A stretch of DNA of 9,116 nucleotides from Candidatus Omnitrophota bacterium. Lineage in GTDB: Bacteria > Omnitrophota > Gorgyraeia > 2-01-FULL-45-10. Where the stretch lies: assembly GCA_030691985.1 (NCBI GenBank), contig JAUYDB010000070.1, forward strand, positions 1 to 9,116, written 5' to 3'. The notes beneath the pieces were generated by a model. It was not told where the DNA came from, did no database searches, and was given only the letters and a program-made list of their open reading frames with translations. Shown here in pieces: positions 1 through 5,783 of the stretch; the first letter of the stretch is position 1; each line of letters opens with the position of its first letter. The position numbers and the translations under genes are program-made.

Positions 1-22
1 CCTCTCCCCGAAAGGGGAGAGG
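1..22. repeat. REP-like hairpin with GAAA tetraloop
   Basis: A perfect 9-bp inverted repeat, CCTCTCCCC / GGGGAGAGG, closed by a GAAA tetraloop. It is cut off at the window edge, so it may belong to a longer element to the left. The same stem core recurs at 40-63, so the two are copies of one palindromic unit. It lies outside any gene, downstream of the MEMO gene. GC-rich palindromes of this CCTCTCCCC type are common between genes in many bacteria; assignment to a REP family is by resemblance only. Confidence 0.75.
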
Positions 23-25
23 GGA

Positions 26-80
26 TTCCCTCATGATTTCCTCTCCCCCTTTAGGGGGAGAGGATTAAGGTGAGGGGGAA
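26..80. repeat. Compound nested REP-like hairpin
   Basis: The inner stem is a perfect 10-bp repeat, CCTCTCCCCC (40-49) with GGGGGAGAGG (54-63), and has a TTTA loop. An outer stem, CCCTCA (28-33) with TGAGGG (71-76), encloses it, giving a two-tier hairpin with small internal loops. It shares its core with the hairpin at 1-22. There is no T-run after it on either strand, so it is not a classical intrinsic terminator, though it could slow RNA decay or polymerase at the 3' end of the operon that ends at 129. Confidence 0.75.
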
Positions 81-93
81 ATTGCGCCAATTT
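79..93. repeat. Perfect short palindrome
   Basis: AAATTG-CGC-CAATTT is a perfect 6-3-6 inverted repeat directly beside the REP-like hairpin and about 36 bases past the MEMO stop codon. It could be a weak 3' stem for the minus-strand transcript, since it is followed on that strand by CCCCC and not by a T-run. A chance AT-rich palindrome is possible. Confidence 0.4.
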
Positions 94-103
94 GCACAGC
101 TAT

Positions 104-129
104 GTATCTGGTCGCTGGTTTCTGGTTAC
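104..129. repeat. Heptad repeat, copy 1 (TGGTTAC-type)
   Basis: Three head-to-tail heptamers TGGTCGC (109-115), TGGTTTC (116-122) and TGGTTAC (123-129), preceded by a partial fourth unit. Read on the minus strand it matches 8056-8081 at 24 of 26 bases, the only difference being CG for TA. Its last base is also the last base of the MEMO gene's TAG stop codon (129-131 on the complement), so the element sits right at the 3' end of that gene. Cyanobacterial STRR sequences are also heptameric; a relation is not implied. Confidence 0.8.
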
Positions 130-938
130 TATTTTATGACCATGCCGGCATAGCCCACAACCGATGAGTAGTCGCCTGATACGTCGCCGCTCGTCTGGTA
201 CTTGACAAGCCGCGCTTCTTTGGCGCCGAGGGCTTTTGCCGAAGCGATCATTATCGCGACCGGGGCGCAGCCGCACATGCTTATATCGAGCGATGAGACG
301 CTGCCCGCAAGCATCTCTTCGTCGAGCGCAAGGATCGCGTTTATAGCGGCAAAATCCTTTTTCCTCGCGGATTCCCGCGATTCATAATGCGTCATGTCGC
401 TTGACGCGATAATGGTAACATCCTTCTCCAACTCCGCCTCTTTTATCGACTTAGCGATAGCCGCCCCGATCTCCCTGTATATATCGATACCGGCATGCGA
501 TATGGTGATTGGCACGAATTTGAAATCTTTCTGTAAAAACTGCAAAAAAGGCAGCTGAACCTCTATGGAATGTTCATGCGCATGCGAAAGGCTGTCTGCC
601 GTTATATATTTGCAGTTCTTTTTAATTTTTTCGGCAAGCGCTGTGTCTATTCTTGTTTCACCTAGAGGCGTCTTCCACGAATCGCTGGTATCGATACCAA
701 ACGGCTCTCCCAGGCCGGTATGGTTAGGCCCCATAATTATATAGGCAGATTTCAATTTCATGGACGCGAATACGCGTCCGGCCACATGGCCGGAATATAT
801 ATACCCGGCGTGCGGTGAAACGGCCCCTATAGCGTCTATATCATGGGCTGCCTTGCCCAGTAATGATTTGATTTCTATGGATAGCTCGTCTTTTGAGCCG
901 GGATAGAACTGACCCGCAACCACAGTTTTTCTAATCAT
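129..938 (-). CDS. amrB: MEMO-family protein, AmmeMemoRadiSam system protein B
   Basis: A 269-residue cytosolic protein of the MEMO family, which shares its fold with class III extradiol dioxygenases. Visible signatures are SPHAGYIYSG (41-50), GPNHTG (70-75), HEHSIEVQLPFL (121-132), SSDMTHYES (179-187) and CGCAP (222-226). H43, H73, H184 and C224 line up with the metal-site residues known from human MEMO1 (H49, H81, H192, C244). Length is normal for the family. In many bacteria and archaea the gene travels with an AMMECR1-domain protein and a radical SAM enzyme; neither is in this window. The biochemical role of the bacterial protein is not settled. Its start overlaps the stop of the upstream isomerase gene by ATGA (935-938), so the two are almost certainly translated in tandem from one mRNA. 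Confidence 0.92.
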   Translation of the reverse strand: MIRKTVVAGQFYPGSKDELSIEIKSLLGKAAHDIDAIGAVSPHAGYIYSGHVAGRVFASMKLKSAYIIMGPNHTGLGEPFGIDTSDSWKTPLGETRIDTALAEKIKKNCKYITADSLSHAHEHSIEVQLPFLQFLQKDFKFVPITISHAGIDIYREIGAAIAKSIKEAELEKDVTIIASSDMTHYESRESARKKDFAAINAILALDEEMLAGSVSSLDISMCGCAPVAIMIASAKALGAKEARLVKYQTSGDVSGDYSSVVGYAGMVIK

Positions 939-1837
939 CCCAGAACCCTGTTTAAATAGTCGACGGACTGCCTGATCTGTTCGGCGTTTGCCGGTTCATG
1001 CGCTTCAATAACCTTTATAGTATCACCGTTGATATACGGCTTCAGAATAGTGAAATCGAAATCGCCTAAACCCGGCGGGTTATGGTCAGCCATTATTCCG
1101 ATTATATCATGAAGGTGAATGCCTATCAAGCGGTTCGAAAATTTATCTAAAAATTCCGTGTGGCTGGCAAGGCCCAGGCGGTTGAATACCTCGGCATGTC
1201 CTGCATCATGCCAGTAGTAGAGTTTTCCGCGCTTGAAGACCTCAAATATTACGGCAAACTCAGGTATCAGCGGGATTTCGCCATAGTAAAATCTGTTCTC
1301 TATGGAGAGCGCTACGCCGGACCTGTCGGCATAGGGAACAAGTTCGCCAAGGCATCTTATAACATTGTCAAGATACCCGTCTTTAAGCTCTTCTCTTTGC
1401 CTTATCATCTCTTCCCGCAATCTGACAAACTTCTCTTTGTCGCTAAAGGCCGAATCGAGCTCTCTCATTCTTTCCCGCATCTTCACTCTTCCCGTATGGA
1501 GCACTACGACCCTTGCCCCGAATCTTTTTGCGTAATCGATCGTGCTTTTAGCTGCCGCGACCGCCAGGGCCCGTTCTGCATCATCGTCCGAGGCGAGCGA
1601 GTAGTAATCAGGGCTTGCCCTGGTTTGGTCGACACCTTTTGGAATAGGGCATATATTATGGAGGCTCGAAATCTTTATAACGCCCGACTCTTTCATCGAC
1701 AGGATGTCGCGGACCATAGTTTCTGTCAGGGACCAGCCAAGCTCTATGGAATCAAATCCCAATGCCTTTATCTCGTTTACAACGTCAAAACCGTATCGGT
1801 GACGTTCCGAATTCCATGAAGTAGAAAGGCTGTACAT
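935..1837 (-). CDS. Sugar phosphate isomerase/epimerase-like TIM-barrel protein
   Basis: A 300-residue protein of the xylose-isomerase-like TIM-barrel superfamily (AP endonuclease family 2 fold). Candidate metal and active-site residues fall at the expected strand ends: E32 (IELGWS), H60 (SSLHN), H114 (VVLHTGR), E180 (LSIENR), D211 and H214 (WHDAGHAEV), H241/H243 (GIHLHD), H252 and GLGDFDF (256-262), and E278 (VIEAHEP). These support a metal-dependent sugar or polyol isomerase, but the substrate cannot be read from the sequence. The start has a modest GGTGA Shine-Dalgarno five bases upstream. The stop overlaps the MEMO gene by ATGA, suggesting a functional or at least expression link. It lies 94 bases after the GT-C-like gene on the same strand. 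Confidence 0.85.
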   Translation of the reverse strand: MYSLSTSWNSERHRYGFDVVNEIKALGFDSIELGWSLTETMVRDILSMKESGVIKISSLHNICPIPKGVDQTRASPDYYSLASDDDAERALAVAAAKSTIDYAKRFGARVVVLHTGRVKMRERMRELDSAFSDKEKFVRLREEMIRQREELKDGYLDNVIRCLGELVPYADRSGVALSIENRFYYGEIPLIPEFAVIFEVFKRGKLYYWHDAGHAEVFNRLGLASHTEFLDKFSNRLIGIHLHDIIGIMADHNPPGLGDFDFTILKPYINGDTIKVIEAHEPANAEQIRQSVDYLNRVLG

Positions 1838-1931
1838 TTATTCACCGATATCTAGCGCCAATTAGCTTTGCTGTCACTATGAAATACGCCGTCTTAGGCG
1901 CGCATTTTCTCACATTTAAATATCCTTTTTA

Positions 1932-3524
1932 CTAATATCCATGTATATGGAACCAGTTATATTTGCTGACAAACACCGGATGCGTGATAGATATCTCAGA
2001 CCACGTAATAAATATCACGATCGCCGATATTATCACTAACGGATTGAGGAACTTTTTAAAAATAGTCAAAATCACAGTCAGCCCTTTAACATATAATATG
2101 AAGAACGGTATAAGCATGCCCAAGATCAACCTGCCGGATGTGCAATAAGGATATATTCTGGAAGGATAGAAGCAATCGCCAAAATCAAAAAGCACCGACA
2201 TGCCAACCAAAAAAAATAAAAAAAATAAAAATGCCAAAAAAGATACATTGGTAACAAAACGTTCATTTTGAGAAGAATGGTTTCGGGGCAAGATCGAATC
2301 TATGGCAGCGGCCATAATAAACACGAATGATGATAAAGAATAAAAAATGTCCGCTGATCTCGAAGCCAGCCTGGAGAGATGCCATACAAACTCTCCTCTC
2401 CAAAACGTTCCCATGAGATCGTACCAGAAAATAATCATTCCCTTTATCGAAAAGATAGGATGAGAAAATATTGCGTTAAGGGGTTTTATGGACCACCTCA
2501 GATATTTCATCTTATCAGCCGTTCCCGGGGCATCGCCCAGAAAGATGCGGTTTCTACTGAGCCATAATATCGCGGGTACCGCGGTAAGCATAAGCATCGG
2601 TAAAATCTTCGATAGATTTGCAAATAGAACATTTTTATTATCCGAGCGTCTCATTTTAATAAAAAATATTAGAACGGCTATGATTATGATGGGGAAGTTT
2701 GAAAATTTTGTGAGAAATGAAATAGCGATGAAGACACCCGTAAAAAAAGAGAACTTGCAGCTATAATAATTTGAGAACAATAATTGAAGCAGTAGATAGA
2801 ATGCGATGCCAAACAAGAGCGGTGATAAAACATCGTTATTTATTGAATAAAAAACGTCCTGCGGGAAAAATGCTATTAAGACGGGAAGCCCCGTGCGCAA
2901 AACCCGATCGTCGGGATAAAATTGCCTGGCCATAATATAAGAAAGCCATACCAACAAGGCAACAACGGGTATGTTAAAAAATCGTACCCAATATAACAGG
3001 TTTACGCCTCTCACCCCGAGACATTTGCCGATATTGTACCAGATGCCGCTTATCGCATAATATACGGGAGGCGAAAAGGCCTCGTGATTATAGGCGCCTT
3101 CCAAATACCCTGTCCTTATTTTAATATGAAGCGAAGCAGAATCTTTCGTGTAAAGGCATAAAGGAGGAGGAATTGTCTTGTTCTTAAAATGATCGGGGCG
3201 GTTGCAGTACTCCGGCGTTTCATAACGGACAATGAGATCGACGGCTTCCGGTTCGTACAATACGTTTTCTTTATGCGGTAAATAGCCTCGCGAGTATTTT
3301 ATCACAGTATCAAGCTGCGCTTGTTCATCTACATTGCAAAAAAAAGGGAAAGCAGCGATAAAGAAGAATGTGCGTATCGCAGCGATGATGCACAAAAGGA
3401 GGACAATAAAACCTTCATGCTTCGATGGACTCGGAACGAAGCCGCGAACTTGTCTAAGAGCGTGGCCGTCTCCAGATATTTTTGGAAACGGCCAATTTAG
3501 CATAACTCTAAGTTGTTGAAACAC
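1932..3524 (-). CDS. Polytopic membrane protein, GT-C glycosyltransferase-like
   Basis: About 530 residues with roughly ten hydrophobic segments, the first at about 39-63. It is followed at once by FFCNVDEQAQLD (61-72), an acidic D66-E67 pair in the first outer loop. That topology and motif are typical of GT-C enzymes using lipid-linked sugars (PMT/ArnT and DUF2142-like families). A role in adding sugar to a lipid, glycan or protein at the outer face of the membrane is therefore inferred; donor and acceptor are unknown. The first codon is GTG with only a weak GGGAAG upstream, and ATG at residue 8 (3503) is an alternative. The gene is visibly richer in A and T than its neighbours, with long A-runs near 2205-2245, which may mean it was acquired or evolves fast. 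It follows rpsU by 113 bases. Confidence 0.75.
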   Translation of the reverse strand: MFQQLRVMLNWPFPKISGDGHALRQVRGFVPSPSKHEGFIVLLLCIIAAIRTFFFIAAFPFFCNVDEQAQLDTVIKYSRGYLPHKENVLYEPEAVDLIVRYETPEYCNRPDHFKNKTIPPPLCLYTKDSASLHIKIRTGYLEGAYNHEAFSPPVYYAISGIWYNIGKCLGVRGVNLLYWVRFFNIPVVALLVWLSYIMARQFYPDDRVLRTGLPVLIAFFPQDVFYSINNDVLSPLLFGIAFYLLLQLLFSNYYSCKFSFFTGVFIAISFLTKFSNFPIIIIAVLIFFIKMRRSDNKNVLFANLSKILPMLMLTAVPAILWLSRNRIFLGDAPGTADKMKYLRWSIKPLNAIFSHPIFSIKGMIIFWYDLMGTFWRGEFVWHLSRLASRSADIFYSLSSFVFIMAAAIDSILPRNHSSQNERFVTNVSFLAFLFFLFFLVGMSVLFDFGDCFYPSRIYPYCTSGRLILGMLIPFFILYVKGLTVILTIFKKFLNPLVIISAIVIFITWSEISITHPVFVSKYNWFHIHGY

Positions 3525-3607
3525 AACTTCCCAAGCGCATTATCGGCGGGTTTATTCTACTTCGCATAGCTTTGCGCAGCATAATATCGGCACAAGAACA
3601 GATGACA

Positions 3608-3620
3608 TTGATATGATCAA
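3608..3620. repeat. Short palindrome after rpsU
   Basis: TTGAT-ATG-ATCAA is a perfect 5-3-5 inverted repeat 17 bases past the rpsU stop codon. No T-run follows on the minus strand, so it is not a convincing terminator. The rest of 3525-3637 holds no gene, RNA or strong promoter that I can see. Confidence 0.35.
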
Positions 3621-3637
3621 AGGATGCGTATACCGTT

Positions 3638-3808
3638 TTAATATCGATTTCCACCCATTTTTCTCTTGCGGCGTTTGCGCACGCTGGGCTTTTCGTAATG
3701 TTTCCTCGCCTTCAGAGCTTTGAGGATACCTTCGATCTCTATCTTCTTCTTGAAACGCCTAAGCGCTTTCTCCAGCGGTTCATTCTCTCCGACGTTAACT
3801 TTTGGCAT
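3638..3808 (-). CDS. rpsU: Small ribosomal subunit protein bS21
   Basis: A 56-residue basic protein beginning MPKVNVGENEPLEKALRRFK, the hallmark N-terminus of bS21. It continues KKKIEIEGILKALKARKHYEKPSVRKRRKRK and ends GGNRY. Length (56) and the Arg/Lys-rich tail are normal for the family. bS21 sits on the platform of the 30S subunit near the anti-Shine-Dalgarno end of 16S rRNA and helps initiation. The start is fixed by a strong site AAGGGGTGAG (3817-3826) eight bases upstream. It has its own promoter (3854-3882) inside the end of the NYN nuclease gene, so it can be expressed apart from the genes before it. Confidence 0.95.
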   Translation of the reverse strand: MPKVNVGENEPLEKALRRFKKKIEIEGILKALKARKHYEKPSVRKRRKRKMGGNRY

Positions 3809-3853
3809 TCGTTTTTCTCACCCCTTCGCGATCAGCATTCTAAAATTTATTAT

Positions 3854-3882
3854 ATTTTATCAGCGCCTGACCGGCTTGTCAA
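3854..3882 (-). promoter_or_regulatory. Near-consensus sigma-70 promoter for rpsU
   Basis: On the minus strand, TTGACA (3877-3882, 6 of 6) and TAAAAT (3854-3859, 5 of 6) are separated by exactly 17 bases. Transcription would start near 3847, leaving a leader of about 39 bases with the rpsU Shine-Dalgarno in it. The -35 box and spacer lie in the last codons of the NYN nuclease gene. This is the best promoter match in the window. Confidence 0.8.
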
Positions 3883-4273
3883 GGCATAACCCCTTGCGCA
3901 ATTTCACCCAGAATTCTTCACAATTTATGGGTGTCGCGTAGGCGCTTTTGGCGTAATGGTATATTTCGTTATCGGATGAGACCACCCGTATATTACGCCG
4001 CTGCCTTTCGGGTGTGGTATCGATATATCTCTTTATATAATCGTCCGCGTTCCTCGCGGGTATAACGGTAAGCGAGGGGCTATTTTTGTACTCCACGTCC
4101 AAAAATTCGTTTGTGCTGTCAAAGACCAGCACTACCGGGTCATTGTGCGTTTCTTGAAATCTGCCCAGATAAGCAATGAGCAGCCTCGCGGAGTCAAGAG
4201 ACTCCATTTCATCGTCGTCAATATCGGACGACCTATTTCGGATGAAATTCCATCCATCGATCACGATAGGCAT
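3860..4273 (-). CDS. YacP-like NYN-domain ribonuclease
   Basis: A 137-residue protein with a PIN-like NYN fold. Conserved acidic positions are visible: D6 in VIDGWNFIRN, D52 in LVFDS, D77-D78 in NADDYI and D101 in VVSSDNE; together they would bind the catalytic metal. The best-known relative, Bacillus YacP (Rae1), is a ribosome-associated endonuclease that cuts mRNA during translation. This protein is shorter (137 against about 170 residues), the difference lying mostly at the C-terminus. Its start is five bases after the stop of the 85-residue membrane protein gene, with only a weak GAG-type ribosome site, so translation may be coupled. rpsU follows directly, with its promoter inside this gene. 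The target RNA is unknown, and Rae1-like function is inference. Confidence 0.85.
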   Translation of the reverse strand: MPIVIDGWNFIRNRSSDIDDDEMESLDSARLLIAYLGRFQETHNDPVVLVFDSTNEFLDVEYKNSPSLTVIPARNADDYIKRYIDTTPERQRRNIRVVSSDNEIYHYAKSAYATPINCEEFWVKLRKGLCLDKPVRR

Positions 4274-4278
4274 CGTTT

Positions 4279-4536
4279 TTAATTTCTCAAAACTGCCTGA
4301 AGGTTATGTATCTGCTTTGATAGCGAGCGATATGCCTTAATCGATTCATTCGCGGCCCATACCGAAAAAATGACGATCAAAATCGTTATAAAGACCTTAT
4401 GCCGAAACTTGAAGCGAGCGCTTATCCAGACCAGCGGTATGGCGAAAGGCCCGATAGCCAATATCGCGATCAGTATCACAAGCGGCGCGTGATACCATCT
4501 TGCCGGGTTCCCGGCAACTCTCTCATGCATAGTCAT
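4279..4536 (-). CDS. Small two-helix membrane protein, GPFAIPLVW motif
   Basis: An 85-residue protein of unknown function. It has a short polar N-terminus (MTMHERVAGNPARWYH), a hydrophobic segment at about 17-38 that contains GPFAIPLVW (29-37), a basic turn RFKFRHK (41-47), a second hydrophobic segment at about 48-62, and a polar helical tail. Small membrane proteins with a GPFALPLLW-like motif and a basic loop occur widely as hypotheticals; no function is established that I know of. The frame is open upstream to 4635, but the start at 4536 is chosen because AAGGGA (4544-4549) lies seven bases before it and the extra residues would run into the SemiSWEET gene. It sits between the SemiSWEET and NYN genes in one operon. 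Confidence 0.75.
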   Translation of the reverse strand: MTMHERVAGNPARWYHAPLVILIAILAIGPFAIPLVWISARFKFRHKVFITILIVIFSVWAANESIKAYRSLSKQIHNLQAVLRN

Positions 4537-4543
4537 GAAACTA

Positions 4544-4550
4544 TCCCTTT
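4544..4550 (-). promoter_or_regulatory. Shine-Dalgarno site deciding the 4536 start
   Basis: AAAGGGA on the minus strand, seven bases before the ATG at 4536. The longer ORF start at 4635 and the ATG at 4560 have no comparable site, so the 85-residue form is preferred. Confidence 0.65.
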
Positions 4551-4588
4551 GAATCGCCATCCGGATTTGTGTGCGCCGAGACGGCTGT

Positions 4589-4852
4589 CTACCGCTTTTT
4601 TTTATTTCGATAGAACAATACCACTGCCACAACAAAACTGAATATTACCAAATTTACAATACTGAATACCCGCCAGACAAAATCAGTTGAGATAAACGCG
4701 GACGGAGCCATAAACAGGAGACAGGTCCATACGCCAAGCGCCCAGAATATGCTGATATCTTCGGAGGATTTTCGCTTCATTATCCTTACGACCAGAGGGA
4801 TATTCCAAAAAGGCAGTATTATCCCGAATATAAGCGCTATCACATGTATCAT
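4589..4852 (-). CDS. SemiSWEET/PQ-loop-type small transporter
   Basis: An 87-residue protein with three predicted membrane helices (about 3-23, 34-52, 60-82) and a basic end RNKKKR. The first helix and loop, PFWNIPLVVRIMKRKSSEDISIFW (14-37), match the PQ-loop pattern: a proline kink at the helix end, a basic stretch, then S-x-D-I-S. The Gln of the PQ pair is not conserved here. One three-helix unit is the SemiSWEET arrangement, which works as a dimer to carry small sugars in characterised bacterial members; the substrate here is unknown. The start overlaps the stop of the HTH-like gene by one base (TGATG), with GGAG at 4861-4864, so translation is probably coupled. The two genes form an operon. 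Confidence 0.75.
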   Translation of the reverse strand: MIHVIALIFGIILPFWNIPLVVRIMKRKSSEDISIFWALGVWTCLLFMAPSAFISTDFVWRVFSIVNLVIFSFVVAVVLFYRNKKKR

Positions 4853-5502
4853 CAGGATATCTCCGTCTCTATCTTATTTATAAGAGCGCCAATCTCTTTA
4901 ATCATGCCCGATGGCACTAATTTCGATACCTCGAGGTCGGTCTCCAGGGTCTTTAATACCCGCAGAAGCCGCTTTATCACCGCAACCCTTCTTTTATTTC
5001 TTGCCTCCTCGGGTTCCAGTTCCTCCGTCTGTTTCATGAGGGCCGTAAGGTCTTTCTTGACCTCGCGAGCGTCTTTTCCTGTCTCGAGGACATCTTTCCT
5101 CAGCCTAAAATAGTCAGCATTGTCCAGGCAGGATTTATTCTTTGCCAACCGGAGGACGTTAACGGCTTCGTAATTCGGCAATCGGCCGACATCCGGGGAT
5201 TGCGAATAGTCCTTAAGATATGAAGGTTCTTCTTTCTCAAGAAAATGGTAGGATTTCAGAAGTTTTAAAGCGGTCTGTTTGCGTATCCCCATCTCTTTTG
5301 AGGTATAGGCATCGAATGTCAGATATCCCCATTCTTTATACAGTTTATCCTTCCACGCGGTATAGAGAGCCTGCGCTAACTCGACCCAGGATGTCTTAAA
5401 ATTCTTTGCGCATTCAAGTATCCTGCGCCTTATCGAATTCTCTTCGAGGCCGCCTATCCTATCTTCGATCCGTTCGATCGATCGCGTATTCAACCTTGTC
5501 AT
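4852..5502 (-). CDS. Uncharacterised HTH-like protein, probable autoregulator
   Basis: A 216-residue soluble protein that I do not recognise as a named family. Residues 27-60 (RRILECAKNF..WVELAQALYTAWKDKLYKEWGY) are helical and Trp/Tyr-rich. Residues 61-90 (LTFDAYTSKEMGIRKQTALK then LLKSYHFLEK) read like a helix-turn-helix: a short helix, a G turn, then a basic recognition-type helix. Residues 135-192 are highly charged and probably coiled coil. The start at 5502 is chosen because a strong AGGAG (5510-5514) lies seven bases upstream; the open frame to 5667 runs through the promoter and palindromes. Two palindromes in its leader suggest it binds its own control region. It heads the minus-strand operon with SemiSWEET. 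DNA binding and autoregulation are inference; a phage- or plasmid-type origin cannot be excluded. Confidence 0.75.
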   Translation of the reverse strand: MTRLNTRSIERIEDRIGGLEENSIRRRILECAKNFKTSWVELAQALYTAWKDKLYKEWGYLTFDAYTSKEMGIRKQTALKLLKSYHFLEKEEPSYLKDYSQSPDVGRLPNYEAVNVLRLAKNKSCLDNADYFRLRKDVLETGKDAREVKKDLTALMKQTEELEPEEARNKRRVAVIKRLLRVLKTLETDLEVSKLVPSGMIKEIGALINKIETEIS

Positions 5503-5509
5503 CTCACGG

Positions 5510-5514
5510 CTCCT
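5510..5514 (-). promoter_or_regulatory. Shine-Dalgarno site deciding the 5502 start
   Basis: AGGAG on the minus strand, seven bases before the ATG at 5502, following a run of seven A residues. It makes the 216-residue product much more likely than the 271-residue open frame. Confidence 0.8.
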
Positions 5515-5527
5515 TTTTTTCAACTTA

Positions 5528-5542
5528 TCTAACCATGCTAGA
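5528..5542. promoter_or_regulatory. Operator-like imperfect palindrome, site 1
   Basis: TCTAACC-A-TGCTAGA, a 7-1-7 palindrome with 5 of 7 paired positions. It shares the half-site TTATCTAACC (5525-5534) with site 2 and is centred 33 bp from it, about three helical turns, so two protein dimers would lie on the same face of the DNA. It is between the likely transcription start and the ribosome site of the HTH-like gene. Confidence 0.6.
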
Positions 5543-5560
5543 TTCAGGCAATCTGATTTA

Positions 5561-5575
5561 TCTAACCTGGTTAGA
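5561..5575. promoter_or_regulatory. Operator-like perfect palindrome, site 2
   Basis: TCTAACC-T-GGTTAGA, a perfect 7-1-7 inverted repeat in the leader of the HTH-like gene, roughly 18 to 32 bases after the predicted transcription start. A protein bound here would block the minus-strand transcript. Two coding-like repeats (RLDK, WLDK) in the unused ORF extension are just these sites translated. Confidence 0.7.
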
Positions 5576-5599
5576 CGATGGAGTTGATTCTTTTTTAAT

Positions 5600-5628
5600 A
5601 TTATACCGCAAACCACATCATTTTTAAA
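5600..5628 (-). promoter_or_regulatory. Sigma-70 promoter for the HTH-like gene operon
   Basis: On the minus strand, TTTAAA (5623-5628, 4 of 6) and a perfect TATAAT (5600-5605) are separated by 17 bases. Transcription should begin near 5593, giving a leader of about 90 bases that contains both palindromes and the Shine-Dalgarno site. Confidence 0.7.
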
Positions 5629-5706
5629 CAAATTTGTATCAGCCGCGAAGCCTACGAATTGCCTCACATTAAATGGTATCGAAACTTCGAATCCAAAAAA
5701 AAATAA

Positions 5707-5735
5707 TTGATTTCAATCCTTTCTCATGATACAGT
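5707..5735 (+). promoter_or_regulatory. Possible sigma-70 promoter for glnA
   Basis: TTGATT (5707-5712) and TACAGT (5730-5735), each 4 of 6 against consensus, are 17 bases apart. Transcription would start near 5742, about 42 bases before the glnA start. The match is modest and the region is AT-rich, so another start is possible. Confidence 0.35.
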
Positions 5736-5745
5736 GATACATTGA
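5727..5745 (+). repeat. TGATACA direct repeats before glnA
   Basis: TGATACAG (5727-5734) and TGATACAT (5735-5742) are head-to-tail octamers, followed by TGATT. They overlap the candidate -10 region, so a regulator or sigma contact is possible; a chance AT-rich repeat is equally possible. They do not match the GlnR/TnrA box (TGTNA-N7-TNACA). Confidence 0.4.
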
Positions 5746-5783
5746 TTAAAAAATAGCCAGATTCAGATGAAAAGGAGAGCCCT

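Noticed and set aside
1160..1819. Plus-strand open frame of 219 codons
   Set aside because: It is a shadow of the isomerase gene on the other strand; its translation has no recognisable motifs, and the minus-strand gene has clear active-site residues.
1886..1901. Possible terminator after the GT-C-like gene (CGCC/GGCG stem)
   Set aside because: The stem is only four to five pairs and no T-run follows on the minus strand.
3525..3637. Small RNA, tRNA or frameshifted rpsU tail
   Set aside because: The rpsU frame ends normally at 56 residues, and the remaining sequence folds into no recognisable RNA.
4537..4635. Longer start for the 85-residue membrane protein
   Set aside because: It would overlap the SemiSWEET gene by 47 bases and lacks a ribosome site; AAGGGA supports 4536.
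5503..5667. N-terminal extension of the HTH-like ORF up to 5667
   Set aside because: It spans a TATAAT promoter and two palindromes, while a strong AGGAG precedes the internal ATG at 5502.
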